A stretch of DNA of 64,000 nt from an uncultured bacterium (GTDB taxonomy: Bacteria; Verrucomicrobiota; Lentisphaeria; Victivallales; UBA1829). Both the position numbers and the translations under genes were made by a program. Below the pieces are notes generated by a model, which saw only the letters and a list, made by a program, of their open reading frames with translations, was not told the DNA's origin and did no database searches. Positions 7,884 through 15,764 of this stretch are shown one piece after another (the first letter of the stretch is position 1; each line of letters starts with the position of its first letter). Location of the stretch: the NCBI GenBank assembly GCA_900548385.1, contig URKJ01000020.1:21204-85203 (forward strand), given 5' to 3'.

Positions 7884-9185
7884 TCAGTTTGCCTCTTTGG
7901 TGATGCGGTCGAGGGTTTCAGCCGCCGGATCGGTGACCGGGGCCATGGAACTGTTTTTCTGAAAGCTCAGGGTATGACGCTCTCCGAACGGGACATGGCG
8001 GAGCTCGGCTTCCCGGAGCAGCTGTTCCGTCAGCGCCTGCTGTTCCAGAGCTTGAAGAAACCGCTGCTCGGCTGCCGCGATCCGCCCGGCGGTTTCCGCA
8101 GAGCCGCCCGTGTTGCGGAACCGTGAAATTTCATCGACCAGGAGGGAGAACGACGGGGAGACTTGCGGAGCGGAGGTGTAGACCAGCTCCGTCAGGCGGA
8201 TGATGGATTCGGAGAGCGCCAGCTGAAGATCCAGACTCAATGGTCCGCGCACACTTTCCGCCAGCTGCCGGATGGTAACCGTTTTTCCGTCCGCGCCCGG
8301 CAGAACGAGGGCTTGCCGGTACGAGGTTTCGAGGTAATTAAGCGACATCGGCAGAAAACGGCTCAGCAGCAGTTTTTCCGTTTCCCGGCGGAACCATTTA
8401 TCCGGATCGAATGAATTGTCTGTCTGTACGAAACGTCCGAACCGTTTGGTGCCGTAAGCGGCAATGTGAGGCAGCAGATATTTTTGGAACAGAGCGAACT
8501 GATCCGCGGACGGATCCTGCACAAGAGCGAGAAGATATTGTTCGAGAAGTCCTTTTTTCACTGCGCCGGAGCGGGAGCAGAGATCGAACAGCAGCTGTGC
8601 CCACTCCTCGTAAACCATACGCGCGAATCCGTCGGCGGGCGCGGGCGCGACGGAAATAATGTCGCGGAGTTCAGGAAAAACGCCATGGGAAGCGAATGCG
8701 TAAGCGGCGGGGAAACGCCCGAACCGGGAACTGCGGAGCTTCCAGTTTTCCGCGACGGCTTTTCTGGCGATGGCGGCGAAGATCCAGGAAGCGGGGAGTG
8801 CCGTCTCTTTTTCCGGAGCGATTCCGAGACGCGCCAGACTGCTCCAGCGGACAAAACGGTCCAGTTTGACGGGATCATCCGACCATGCGTCGAACCGTTC
8901 GGGGAGCGTGATTTCGCGTCGTGACCATGCTTTCCGGACGAGTCCGAATTCCCCTTTGCCATCGGGCGGGGGAACAAGAAACGAACAGAAAATTTCGGGT
9001 TCGAGTCCGGCTGTGGAGCGCGGAAAAGTTGTCCGGGCGAAGTGACGGAACCGCAGTGCGAGCGTCTGTGAGTAATAGGAATCGCCGGGCATACCCACAT
9101 CGTCGCCGCCGATGAAGCGGAACGTGGCGTCCCGGGCAAACATTGCGGGCATCGCCGCAAAGAGAATGAAAATCAATTTCCGCAT
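7884..9185 (-). CDS. Unknown secreted protein, first gene of the mreCD operon
   Basis: A 433-residue protein with a short signal peptide (MRKLIFILFAAMPAMFA, cleavage probably before RDATF). No domain is recognised. The chain is rich in aromatic and charged residues in its first two thirds (for example DDPVKLDRFVRWSSLARLGI). It ends in a helical, Gln/Glu-rich region (AAEQRFLQALEQQALTEQLL) that may form a coiled coil. Its stop lies two bases before the mreC start, so translation of the two is probably coupled. This suggests a periplasmic role in cell shape or wall growth, but that is inference from position only. The start is supported by GAAAGGAACAG before the ATG and a promoter at 9208-9236. 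Confidence 0.75.
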   Translation of the reverse strand: MRKLIFILFAAMPAMFARDATFRFIGGDDVGMPGDSYYSQTLALRFRHFARTTFPRSTAGLEPEIFCSFLVPPPDGKGEFGLVRKAWSRREITLPERFDAWSDDPVKLDRFVRWSSLARLGIAPEKETALPASWIFAAIARKAVAENWKLRSSRFGRFPAAYAFASHGVFPELRDIISVAPAPADGFARMVYEEWAQLLFDLCSRSGAVKKGLLEQYLLALVQDPSADQFALFQKYLLPHIAAYGTKRFGRFVQTDNSFDPDKWFRRETEKLLLSRFLPMSLNYLETSYRQALVLPGADGKTVTIRQLAESVRGPLSLDLQLALSESIIRLTELVYTSAPQVSPSFSLLVDEISRFRNTGGSAETAGRIAAAEQRFLQALEQQALTEQLLREAELRHVPFGERHTLSFQKNSSMAPVTDPAAETLDRITKEAN

Positions 9186-9207
9186 TCTGTTCCTTTCAAA
9201 TCATTGC

Positions 9208-9236
9208 AATTTACTATCGGAACAGGGATTTTTCAA
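9208..9236 (-). promoter_or_regulatory. Predicted promoter of the unknown-mreC-mreD operon
   Basis: Minus strand TTGAAA (9236-9231), 17-base spacer, TAAATT (9213-9208). The leader would be about 15-20 nt and carries the AAAGGA ribosome site. Confidence 0.55.
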
Positions 9237-9285
9237 ATCCGTTTTCAGCAATTCTCCGCCTCTCCGCCGGTAAATTTTTCTACGG

Positions 9286-9305
9286 GACGGCTTGTCGCCG
9301 CCGTC
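9286..9305 (-). terminator. Hairpin after the zinc transporter operon
   Basis: A six-base perfect stem (GACGGC with GCCGTC) around an eight-base loop, just past the last permease codons. No clear U-tract follows on the minus strand, so this is a weak call. Confidence 0.35.
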
Positions 9306-9311
9306 TTGCGC

Positions 9312-10175
9312 TTATACGCGGGAACGGCGGCGGAAGAGGAGGCTGATACAGAAGATCACACAGGAGCAGAGAACGATCGTCGCCCCCGCCGCAGTCCGCA
9401 TCCATTCCTGAGCGGAAAGGAGGAGTCCGGCGACAGCCGAAAACAGGCTGATGATCACCGAATACCAGAGCATTCTGCCGTAAGAGCCGGCCAGATTCCG
9501 CGCGGCGGCGGCAGGTGTGATCAGCATTGCCGTTACCAGCAGGACACCGACCGCTTTCACTGAAAGGATCACCACCAGCGAGAGCAGGACAGCAAACAGA
9601 TACTGGTACAGTGCGATACGGATCCGGTGCGCTTTTGCCAGTTGGAGATTCAAGCCGATACAGATCAGTTTGTTGAACGAAAACAACTGGAATCCCAGAA
9701 ACACGGTCAGCAGCAGAAACATTGCGGCGATCTCCCGGTCGCTGATCGTCAGGATGTCGCCGTAGAGGAACATCTGCATATCGCGTGCCGCCTGGGGATA
9801 ACGGCTTACCACGGCAAGCCCCGCGGCGACGACAGCGGAGAAAAACACGCCGATGATCGTATCGGTCGACAGCCCGCTCCGCTGTTTGACCGACATGATA
9901 CCGAGACCGACAATCACCGCGAGCAGCGGCATCGTCAGGTTCGGGCTGACGGCGAGAAGCAGGCCGAACGCCACCCCGGCGAATGCGGAGTGCCCGATCG
10001 CGTCGGAGAAGAACGCCATGCGGAAGTTCACTACCTGAGTGCCGGCGATCGCCGCCATCGGGGCGATCAGCAGGAGCCCCAGCATGGCGGTCTGCATAAA
10101 CCGCATCTGCATACACTCAAACGGCAGAAGCCTGCCGATCCATTCGCAGAAGAATGTTACAATATCGAGTTCCAT
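9312..10175 (-). CDS. znuB: Metal ABC transporter permease (ZnuB/TroC/MntB family)
   Basis: A 287-residue inner-membrane permease with about eight or nine hydrophobic helices. It carries the ABC-3 family features MAFFSDAIGHSAFAGVAFG (the DAxSH-like loop near the N-terminus) and VLLVTAMLITPAAAAR near residue 215. It forms the membrane channel for Zn(II), or possibly Mn(II), delivered by the binding protein. The start was placed at 10175, two bases after the stop of the ATPase gene; a longer reading from an upstream ATG would overlap the ATPase by 34 bases. It is the last gene of a four-gene operon. Confidence 0.92.
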   Translation of the reverse strand: MELDIVTFFCEWIGRLLPFECMQMRFMQTAMLGLLLIAPMAAIAGTQVVNFRMAFFSDAIGHSAFAGVAFGLLLAVSPNLTMPLLAVIVGLGIMSVKQRSGLSTDTIIGVFFSAVVAAGLAVVSRYPQAARDMQMFLYGDILTISDREIAAMFLLLTVFLGFQLFSFNKLICIGLNLQLAKAHRIRIALYQYLFAVLLSLVVILSVKAVGVLLVTAMLITPAAAARNLAGSYGRMLWYSVIISLFSAVAGLLLSAQEWMRTAAGATIVLCSCVIFCISLLFRRRSRV

Positions 10176-10177
10176 AA

Positions 10178-10972
10178 TCAGGTTTTTCCTTTGCAGCACG
10201 GGGCGGTGCATTCCGTTGCCGGGATTGTTCCCGGAGCGGGGATTCCCTTATGCGGACCGAATGTTTCCGCCAGTACTTCCGGGGTCAGGATCGTTTTCGG
10301 ATCGCCCTCGGCAACGATCCGTTTATTGAGGCAGATCACATGCGTTGCATGGGCGAGGACCGTGGAAAGATCGTGCGTGATCATCAGCTGGGTGAAATTG
10401 CGCTCCCTGCGGAAACGGTCGAGCAGTTCGCAGCAGACCTCTCCGCCCTTGAAGTCGATGCCGGACGCCGGTTCGTCAAGGATCAGAAGTTCCGGGTTCT
10501 GGGAGAGCGCCGCGGAGAGCATGACCCGCTGGAGTTCTCCGCCCGACAGCGCACCGAGCGGGCGGGTCGAAAGATGGGCGCACGCTGTTTTTTCCAGAAG
10601 CTCCGTCAGTTCCGTCCGCAGAGCCTTGGGAATGCCGAAACAGAGCGGGCGTTTCTGGTGAAATGCCGCCATGAATTCGAGAACCGTCAGCGGCATCCCC
10701 CGGTCGAAAGAGAGCGATTGCGGAACGTAGCCGAAACGCGGGCGTTCCGAATCATAGCCGTGAAAACGGATCGTTCCCTGATACGGAATTTCATCAAGAA
10801 GAGTCAGAACGAGAGTCGTTTTTCCCGCACCGTTCGGGCCGACAATCGCCGTGCACCCGCCGCGCGGGATGGAAGCGTTGATGTCGGACAGGATCGGCAC
10901 TCCGTCGCTTTCAACGGAAACATGTTCAAAGCTGACGGAATGGGCACAATGCGGGCAGAACTGATGACTCAT
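10178..10972 (-). CDS. znuC: Zinc-type ABC transporter ATP-binding protein with Cys-rich ends
   Basis: A 264-residue ATPase: Walker A GPNGAGKTT (45-53), Q-loop VPQS (about 83-86), signature LSGGELQR (142-149), Walker B LLILDEPAS (162-170) and the H-loop ITHDLS. It powers the permease encoded next. Both ends are unusual. The N-terminus carries C6-P-H-C9-A-H11 just ahead of the usual domain start, and the C-terminus carries C255, C259 and C260. These could bind metal, an inference not tested here. The start overlaps the stop of the binding-protein gene by four bases (ATGA). Confidence 0.93.
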   Translation of the reverse strand: MSHQFCPHCAHSVSFEHVSVESDGVPILSDINASIPRGGCTAIVGPNGAGKTTLVLTLLDEIPYQGTIRFHGYDSERPRFGYVPQSLSFDRGMPLTVLEFMAAFHQKRPLCFGIPKALRTELTELLEKTACAHLSTRPLGALSGGELQRVMLSAALSQNPELLILDEPASGIDFKGGEVCCELLDRFRRERNFTQLMITHDLSTVLAHATHVICLNKRIVAEGDPKTILTPEVLAETFGPHKGIPAPGTIPATECTAPCCKGKT

Positions 10973-11898
10973 TTTCCGTAAAATGCCTTCAAAAGATTCA
11001 GGTTGTCGCGGAAGACCGATAGGAACTTTGCCGGATCCGCCGACCGGTCTGCCGGGTAAACGGAGAGAACGACGACCGGGATTCCGGTTTCACGGGAGAT
11101 CAGATCCGTCACTTTTGACGGATACCCTTTTTCCGCGAGAATGACGGCGACTTTCTGCTGTTTCAGAAGAGCGATCATTCCCCGGAGCTGAGCGGCGGAC
11201 GGTTCACTGCCGGTGTGCGATTGCAGATATTCCGTGACGTGCAGTCCGGTAATGGAAGCGATATAGTCGAAAATTCCGTGCTGGACCGCAATGTTGCGCC
11301 GTCCGGCGGGAATGCTCCTGCCGAATGCGCGGTATTCCTGATCCAGTTTGAGCAGCTCCGCGGAATAACGGGCGGCGTTCTGCTGAAATACGGCGGCGTT
11401 CGCGGGATATTTGCGGGAAAGTTCCGCTGCGATCCGGTTTACGACTTCCGCCGCGGTTCCCGGAGCGGAGAACAGATGTTCATTCCATGCGCTTCCGTGC
11501 GTGTGATGGTGATCGTGGGACGGGTCGGTACAGGCTTCTGTCCGGTGCTCTCTGGAGTGCAGGACGCCTTTTGCGCCTTTCGAGGAGTCGAGCAGCAGCG
11601 CTTTGCGGTTGACGCGGGGAATGGCTCCGTTGAGAAAATCTTCCATGCCGAGACCATTGACGACAATCACGTCGGCTTTTGCCAGTTTGCGCATATCCTG
11701 CGGAGTGAGTGCGTAATCGTGCGGACAGCCGATCGTGGAAGAGAGCATCCGGGTGACTTTGAAGCCGGGTACATTCTGCACAACGGCGTTTGTCAATGCG
11801 GTGACAGGAAGAGTAGTGCAGAGAATGTCTGTTTCCGCAGCGAGCGAAAATGTCAGGCCGGTCAACAGGGCGGCAAGAGATCGGGCGGGAGCTCTCAT
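10969..11898 (-). CDS. znuA: Zinc-type ABC transporter substrate-binding protein
   Basis: A 309-residue periplasmic protein of the cluster 9 metal-binding family. It has a signal peptide (ending FSLAAE), the first-lobe GCPHDY His and VVNGLGMEDFL. A His-rich loop (HDHHHTH near 128-134) is the feature usually linked to zinc rather than manganese. The second lobe has QHGIFDYIASITGL and ILAEKGYPSKVTDLI. The last codons overlap the ATPase start. It follows a small lipoprotein gene by 13 bp, with AAAGGAGGGAT before its ATG. Zinc uptake is the most likely role. No Zur-like inverted repeat was found. Confidence 0.92.
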   Translation of the reverse strand: MRAPARSLAALLTGLTFSLAAETDILCTTLPVTALTNAVVQNVPGFKVTRMLSSTIGCPHDYALTPQDMRKLAKADVIVVNGLGMEDFLNGAIPRVNRKALLLDSSKGAKGVLHSREHRTEACTDPSHDHHHTHGSAWNEHLFSAPGTAAEVVNRIAAELSRKYPANAAVFQQNAARYSAELLKLDQEYRAFGRSIPAGRRNIAVQHGIFDYIASITGLHVTEYLQSHTGSEPSAAQLRGMIALLKQQKVAVILAEKGYPSKVTDLISRETGIPVVVLSVYPADRSADPAKFLSVFRDNLNLLKAFYGK

Positions 11899-11911
11899 AT
11901 CATCCCTCCTT

Positions 11912-12418
11912 TCACATCAGGATCGCAAAGATTTTCCACTGTCCGTTGACATTGCCGAGCATCAGACGGACAAGCATTTCCGGGACAGGATGTTTGGCAG
12001 GGTCCTGACCGTTGCGTTTCAATTCCGCTTCAAACGCTTTGGTGCGGGCGAACTGCGCTTTCCACAGGACGACTTTGAAGATTCCCTGATTCAGAATGCC
12101 CAGATATTCCAGTTTTTCGAGTTTTCCGTTGCGTTCCTGAAACGACTTCGCCATCGGTGCGAATTTGGCGGCGTTCATCGTCTTGCTGTATTCATCGGCG
12201 TAATTCCTGATGAACAGCTGATAATCCCCTTTTTCCAGTCCGGCGATGACTCCGGTCACATAATCCGTGGCGATCGGACGCAGTTCCTGATCTGTGACCG
12301 TGACCGCCTGCAGTGTGCTCTGGGCGTTGTCCTTGACCGGTTCGTGCCGGGTGGCGGTACATGCGGACAGCGCGAGGATCGCTCCGGCCGCGACGGCAGT
12401 AAAGAGAGGTTTCATCAT
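11912..12418 (-). CDS. Lipoprotein with NTF2-like (DUF3887-like) domain, first gene of the zinc operon
   Basis: A 168-residue lipoprotein: a hydrophobic signal ends in the lipobox LSAC, followed by a short linker. The remaining domain (VTGVIAGLEKGDYQLFIRNYADEY ... NGQWKIFAIL, given here in part) resembles the small alpha/beta NTF2-like domains of the DUF3887 type by its pattern. That match was made by eye and is moderate at best. A longer reading exists, but AGGAGA six bases before the double ATG at 12418 fixes the start. It is followed after 13 bp by the zinc-binding protein gene. It may hold or stage a ligand at the membrane for the transporter, but that is guesswork from position. Confidence 0.8.
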   Translation of the reverse strand: MMKPLFTAVAAGAILALSACTATRHEPVKDNAQSTLQAVTVTDQELRPIATDYVTGVIAGLEKGDYQLFIRNYADEYSKTMNAAKFAPMAKSFQERNGKLEKLEYLGILNQGIFKVVLWKAQFARTKAFEAELKRNGQDPAKHPVPEMLVRLMLGNVNGQWKIFAILM

Positions 12419-12444
12419 AGCAGTTCTCCTGTTATTTTCAACAT

Positions 12445-12472
12445 AATATACATCTCTTCTTTTCCAATACAA
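12445..12472 (-). promoter_or_regulatory. Predicted promoter of the lipoprotein-znuACB operon
   Basis: Minus strand TTGTAT (12472-12467), 16-base spacer, TATATT (12450-12445), about 25 bases before the start codon. No inverted repeat typical of a Zur box was seen over it. Confidence 0.55.
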
Positions 12473-12555
12473 AGAAAAAGAGTCAGGAAAGCGTTAAAAA
12501 ATGGGGAAACAGGTTTGCCGGGGAGGGTTTTCCGGTAAAAATAATGAAATCGCTC

Positions 12556-12584
12556 TTGACTTTTGCATCGGGGATGAATACTGT
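12556..12584 (+). promoter_or_regulatory. Predicted promoter of the small envelope-protein operon
   Basis: TTGACT (12556-12561), 17-base spacer, TACTGT (12579-12584), 26 bases before the ATG at 12611. It drives the three genes 12611-14401 if they are one unit. Confidence 0.5.
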
Positions 12585-12610
12585 AATAGAAAACAGGAAA
12601 GGGGGAATTT

Positions 12611-13177
12611 ATGAAAAATCTCATATTGACGGCGGGAATTCTTTTTGCGGTATGCACTCTGTCCGGCGTGGAAATCGCGAATCCGAAACAGGCGGGCGCG
12701 TGGAATCTGCGTTTTCCGGGGAAACGGCATCAGACGTTCCGGGTCGAACAGTATTCGCAGAAAGAGGGGGCTGCCGCGGAGATCAAGGCGGAGCCGCATA
12801 TTTTCAAATATTCGGAACTGCAGCTGGAACAGCCGGTTGTGATCGCGGAACGCCCGGAGGATTTCCAGGGGGAACTTGTCTTGAAATTCCGTCCCGATAC
12901 GCCGGAAACGTTTGCGGCGGTGTCGGCGGAGTTTGTTGACCGGTCCGGCGAAGTGTTCCGGTTCCGGAAGGCTTTGCGTCCGCGTCCGGGGGCAATGGAA
13001 ACCGTACGGATCCCGGCGGGAGACCGTGTGCGTCCGTTCCGGGTCCTTGGTGGAAACCTGAACCGGGAAATCGACTATCCGGTTTCTTTCAAAGGGCTCC
13101 GTTTTGACTATAATCCGAGTGAAAAACCGATCCGCCTTACGGTGGAAGACGTTCAATGGAAAGCGGAAAAACAATGA
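12611..13177 (+). CDS. Unknown secreted protein, beta-rich
   Basis: A 188-residue protein with a signal peptide (MKNLILTAGILFAVCTLSGVE). No family is recognised. The mature part alternates short polar and hydrophobic stretches (ELVLKFRPDTPETFAAVSAEF, KGLRFDYNPSEKPIRLTVED, quoted in part). This suggests a jelly-roll domain of the carbohydrate-binding or galactose-binding type; that is an impression, not a match. AGGAAAGGGGGAA lies before the ATG and a promoter ends 26 bases upstream. Its stop overlaps the ATG of the next lipoprotein gene (ATGA), so the two are translated together. Confidence 0.75.
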   Translation: MKNLILTAGILFAVCTLSGVEIANPKQAGAWNLRFPGKRHQTFRVEQYSQKEGAAAEIKAEPHIFKYSELQLEQPVVIAERPEDFQGELVLKFRPDTPETFAAVSAEFVDRSGEVFRFRKALRPRPGAMETVRIPAGDRVRPFRVLGGNLNREIDYPVSFKGLRFDYNPSEKPIRLTVEDVQWKAEKQ

Positions 13178-13605
13178 ACTGCAGATTGTTCGGCTTGCTG
13201 TTTGCTCTGGCTCTTCTGTCCGGCGGCTGTGCGTCCGTTCCGGAGGATCCGGAGATCCGGCGTGATGCCCTGCCGTTTATGCAGGGAAAGACTGAGGGAT
13301 TTTTTGAAACGGTCGCTCCGGGTGCGGAAGGGAAGTTTTTTCTCCGTTCTTTCGGAACGGTCCGTCTCTGTTACTGGCAGCGTTCCGCAACGGAACGGGT
13401 CTGGATGCTCTGGACTACGGCAAGGCGGGAACGTGTTCCGCTGATGCTTGACGGATCCGTGTTTGCGGTATATGGAGCGGACGGAGGAAAGGCGACTCTG
13501 GAGATCGGAGGGGGCGGCCTTTCCTATGCCGAGTTGACGGGTGAACCGCTTTATGTCGTCGGTTCACCGGAATTGATGCTCGAAGTCCGTTTCCCGGAAC
13601 GGTGA
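13174..13605 (+). CDS. Small unknown lipoprotein
   Basis: A 143-residue lipoprotein: MNCRLFGLLFALALLSGGC is a signal with lipobox SGGC, followed by ASVPEDPE. The rest is beta-rich with a Gly-rich patch (IGGGGLSYAEL). No family is recognised. The start at 13174 was chosen over an in-frame ATG at 13156 because it overlaps the upstream stop by four bases and puts the signal peptide at the very N-terminus. Two stop codons in tandem (TGA TAA) end it, four bases before the GNAT gene. Lack of Asp at +2 would send it to the outer membrane under the E. coli rule. Confidence 0.75.
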   Translation: MNCRLFGLLFALALLSGGCASVPEDPEIRRDALPFMQGKTEGFFETVAPGAEGKFFLRSFGTVRLCYWQRSATERVWMLWTTARRERVPLMLDGSVFAVYGADGGKATLEIGGGGLSYAELTGEPLYVVGSPELMLEVRFPER

Positions 13606-13609
13606 TAAG

Positions 13610-14401
13610 ATGCGGGAAGTGCGCGAGCTTTGCGGAGATGGTTCCGGATTTGCCGCGGACTTCCGTCAGGAGGATCCCGGAGGGATAACCGTGAGCCTTT
13701 CGGAAATCCGGATGCCGGAAGCGGTGGCGGCATTGCTGCGGGCTCTTCGCAGCCGGACGGGATTTGTACGGGTCGTGGTGGAAACGGAGTGCGCGGGGAT
13801 GGAGGAGCTGTTTCTGCAATGTGGTTTCCGGCAGATCCGTGCGGACCGTTGGTGCTTTCATCGTCCGGCAGTGGTTTCCTGCCGTTTGCTTGCGGAAACG
13901 GAATTGAATGTCGAACTGTTCACCGCGTTTCACCGTTATCAGAATGTCACGCGGTGCTGGCGCAGGGAAAATGGCGCTGCTGTGCTGAAAAATATTGCGT
14001 TTACAGAGGAGTGGTCGCCGGAGGATTACAGCTTTCTTGTGAAATGTCTGCGGAATACGGTCGCAACAGGCGGAGCGGTCGCAGGGGCGTTTCAGAACGG
14101 ATCTCTGATCGGGTTTGCATCACTTGAAAATACCCGTCTCGGTTCCTGCGGGCAATATCTTCAGCTTTCCAGTCTGCATGTGTCGGCGGAGTTCCGGGGA
14201 CGCGGGATCGGACGTATGCTGTTTTCCAGGATGGCTGAAGAAGGGCGGAACAGAAATGCGGAAAAACTGTATATCTCTTCTCATTCCGCAGAGGAGACGC
14301 AGGCGTTTTACCGGAGCATCGGGTGCGTGGAAGCGGAAGAGATTCAGGAGGATCTGCTGGCGCATGAACCATGTGACTGTATGTTGGAATATGTGCTTTA
14401 A
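13610..14401 (+). CDS. GNAT-family N-acetyltransferase with a degenerate N-terminal half
   Basis: A 263-residue cytoplasmic protein. The C-terminal half is a standard GNAT fold that moves an acyl group from acyl-CoA: LSSLHVSAEFRGRGIGRML is beta-4/motif A with the R-x-R-G-x-G pyrophosphate loop near residue 197. AQAFYRSIGC-like text near the end (ETQAFYRSIGCVEAEE) is motif B. The first half also ends with a motif-B-like segment (MEELFLQCGFRQI) but lacks the CoA loop, as in two-lobed GNAT proteins where one copy has decayed. The substrate is unknown. It follows the small lipoprotein by four bases and converges on hisF. Confidence 0.8.
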   Translation: MREVRELCGDGSGFAADFRQEDPGGITVSLSEIRMPEAVAALLRALRSRTGFVRVVVETECAGMEELFLQCGFRQIRADRWCFHRPAVVSCRLLAETELNVELFTAFHRYQNVTRCWRRENGAAVLKNIAFTEEWSPEDYSFLVKCLRNTVATGGAVAGAFQNGSLIGFASLENTRLGSCGQYLQLSSLHVSAEFRGRGIGRMLFSRMAEEGRNRNAEKLYISSHSAEETQAFYRSIGCVEAEEIQEDLLAHEPCDCMLEYVL

Positions 14402-14429
14402 GCCGTCCGCTCCGGTTGAAACGGACGGC
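14402..14429. terminator. Bidirectional terminator-like hairpin between GNAT gene and hisF
   Basis: An eight-base perfect stem (GCCGTCCG with CGGACGGC) around a 12-base loop starts one base after the GNAT stop. It is 12 bases from the hisF stop on the other strand. No long U-tract follows on either side, though TTTATTTT lies on the plus side. Confidence 0.5.
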
Positions 14430-14440
14430 GGAGCAGCTGT

Positions 14441-15202
14441 TTATTTTACGGTGACTCCGTTGTTTTTCAAATAAGTTTTGAGTTCGCCGATGTCGATCAT
14501 GTGGAAGTGGAAGACCGAGGCTGCGAGCAGGATTTGAGCTCCCGCCTGGACCGCTTCAAGAAAGTGTTCCATTTTTCCCGCGCCGCCGGAAGCGACGATT
14601 TTCGCGTTGCATGCCTGTGCCATTGCGCGGATCACCGGAAGATCGTAGCCGGTTTTGGCGCCGTCTCCCGCTTTGCTGGTCGGAAGGATGACTTCCACGC
14701 CGTAGCCGTCCACTTTTTTCGCCCATTCGATGGCATCGTATCCGGTGGCGGTGCGTCCGCCGTCGATGTAGACTTCGTATCCGGACGGCATGGTCGGGTT
14801 GACATCAACGTCGATTGCCACGGTCAGGGCGCTGCGTCCGAATTCGTTAATGATTGCGGGGATGATCTCCGGGTTGCGGAATGCCGCACTGCTGACGGAA
14901 ACCGTGTTGGCTCCGGCGGTCAGAACTTCTCCGGCGGATTTGACGTCACAGATGCCGCCGCCGACTGTGAATGGAACCGTACATGCGGCGGAGACGCGTT
15001 TGACCACGTCGAGGAGCGTGCCGCGTTTTTCGACGGTCGCAGTAATGTCCAGCAGCGCGAGTTCATCGGCTCCGGCGGTGCAGTAGGCTTTTGCGCACTC
15101 CACCGGATCGCCCGCGTCGGCGATATCCACAAAGTGAATTCCTTTTACGACTCTTCCGTTCTGCATGTCAAGACAGGGCATAATGGTGACGGGGGTGCTC
15201 AT
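14441..15202 (-). CDS. hisF: Imidazole glycerol phosphate synthase cyclase subunit
   Basis: A 253-residue (beta/alpha)8 barrel that closes the imidazole ring in histidine synthesis, using ammonia from the HisH glutaminase. The catalytic pair is visible: D12 in MPCLDMQNGRVVKG and D131 in VAIDVDVN. Phosphate loops VGGGI and ASGGAG are also present. A longer open frame extends upstream, but AAGGAGACAACGATCA directly before the ATG at 15202 and the family length fix the start. No hisH or other his gene is adjacent, so the pathway genes must be scattered. It has its own promoter (15242-15269). Confidence 0.95.
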   Translation of the reverse strand: MSTPVTIMPCLDMQNGRVVKGIHFVDIADAGDPVECAKAYCTAGADELALLDITATVEKRGTLLDVVKRVSAACTVPFTVGGGICDVKSAGEVLTAGANTVSVSSAAFRNPEIIPAIINEFGRSALTVAIDVDVNPTMPSGYEVYIDGGRTATGYDAIEWAKKVDGYGVEVILPTSKAGDGAKTGYDLPVIRAMAQACNAKIVASGGAGKMEHFLEAVQAGAQILLAASVFHFHMIDIGELKTYLKNNGVTVK

Positions 15203-15241
15203 TGATCGTTGTCTCCTTCGTTGATTTATTGACTGGGGGAC

Positions 15242-15269
15242 AATGTAGTGTGAAAAAACGGAAAAGCAA
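15242..15269 (-). promoter_or_regulatory. Predicted promoter of hisF
   Basis: Minus strand TTGCTT (15269-15264), 16-base spacer, TACATT (15247-15242), with a leader of about 30 nt. It is back to back with the promoter of the BamE-like gene, about 50 bases away. Confidence 0.5.
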
Positions 15270-15319
15270 ATTTTTTTTTGTTCTTTATCCCGGATCCGCC
15301 GATTTTTTGCATCTTTCTG

Positions 15320-15347
15320 TTGATTTTCTTTCCAGACGGTGTATGTT
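15320..15347 (+). promoter_or_regulatory. Predicted promoter of the BamE-like gene, possibly leaderless
   Basis: TTGATT (15320-15325), 16-base spacer, TATGTT (15342-15347). The expected start point (about seven bases later) falls on or next to the ATG at 15354, and no Shine-Dalgarno sequence precedes that ATG. Confidence 0.4.
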
Positions 15348-15353
15348 ACGGAT

Positions 15354-15764
15354 ATGAAACGATTTTCTTTCCATCTATTCTGCCTGCTGACGGGAACAGC
15401 GCTTCTGTCGCTGCTCTCCGCCTGTGCTTTGGTCGACAAGGACAAATCCATTCTGTCACCTGCCATGTGGGAAGAGATCGACCGCAACCGCGAAAATCTG
15501 AACAAGCTGCGGATCGGCATGACGCAGGATGAAGTCCGCAAGATCATGGGGGAGCCGATGACGGGGCAGGTCTACAATACGGAACATCACTGGTTTTACT
15601 ACACCCGCACCCGTTGGAGCGATGGAATGGCGACCCGTGACGAGTGTACGCCGGTTGTATTCAGCGAACTCGGTCTGGTCATTGGCATCGGCAATCAGTT
15701 CTATAAGGAAAATTATTCGATCACGTTCTGGAGTGATAAATCCATCGAAAAGGCTATTGAATAA
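15354..15764 (+). CDS. SmpA/OmlA (BamE)-like lipoprotein
   Basis: A 136-residue lipoprotein with lipobox LLSAC near residue 24. Then comes the SmpA/OmlA motif LRIGMTQDEVRKIMGEP, the same fold as BamE of the outer-membrane barrel assembly machine, followed by HHWFYYTR. Many proteins with this small fold are not BamE, so the complex is uncertain. An alternative GTG start exists at 15339, but the ATG at 15354 places the signal peptide correctly. Its stop overlaps the start of maf by one base (TAATG). Confidence 0.8.
   Translation: MKRFSFHLFCLLTGTALLSLLSACALVDKDKSILSPAMWEEIDRNRENLNKLRIGMTQDEVRKIMGEPMTGQVYNTEHHWFYYTRTRWSDGMATRDECTPVVFSELGLVIGIGNQFYKENYSITFWSDKSIEKAIE

Noticed and set aside
12419..12472. 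Zur-box search upstream of the zinc operon
   Set aside because: No inverted repeat close to the Zur consensus; the sequence is just AT-rich around the -10.
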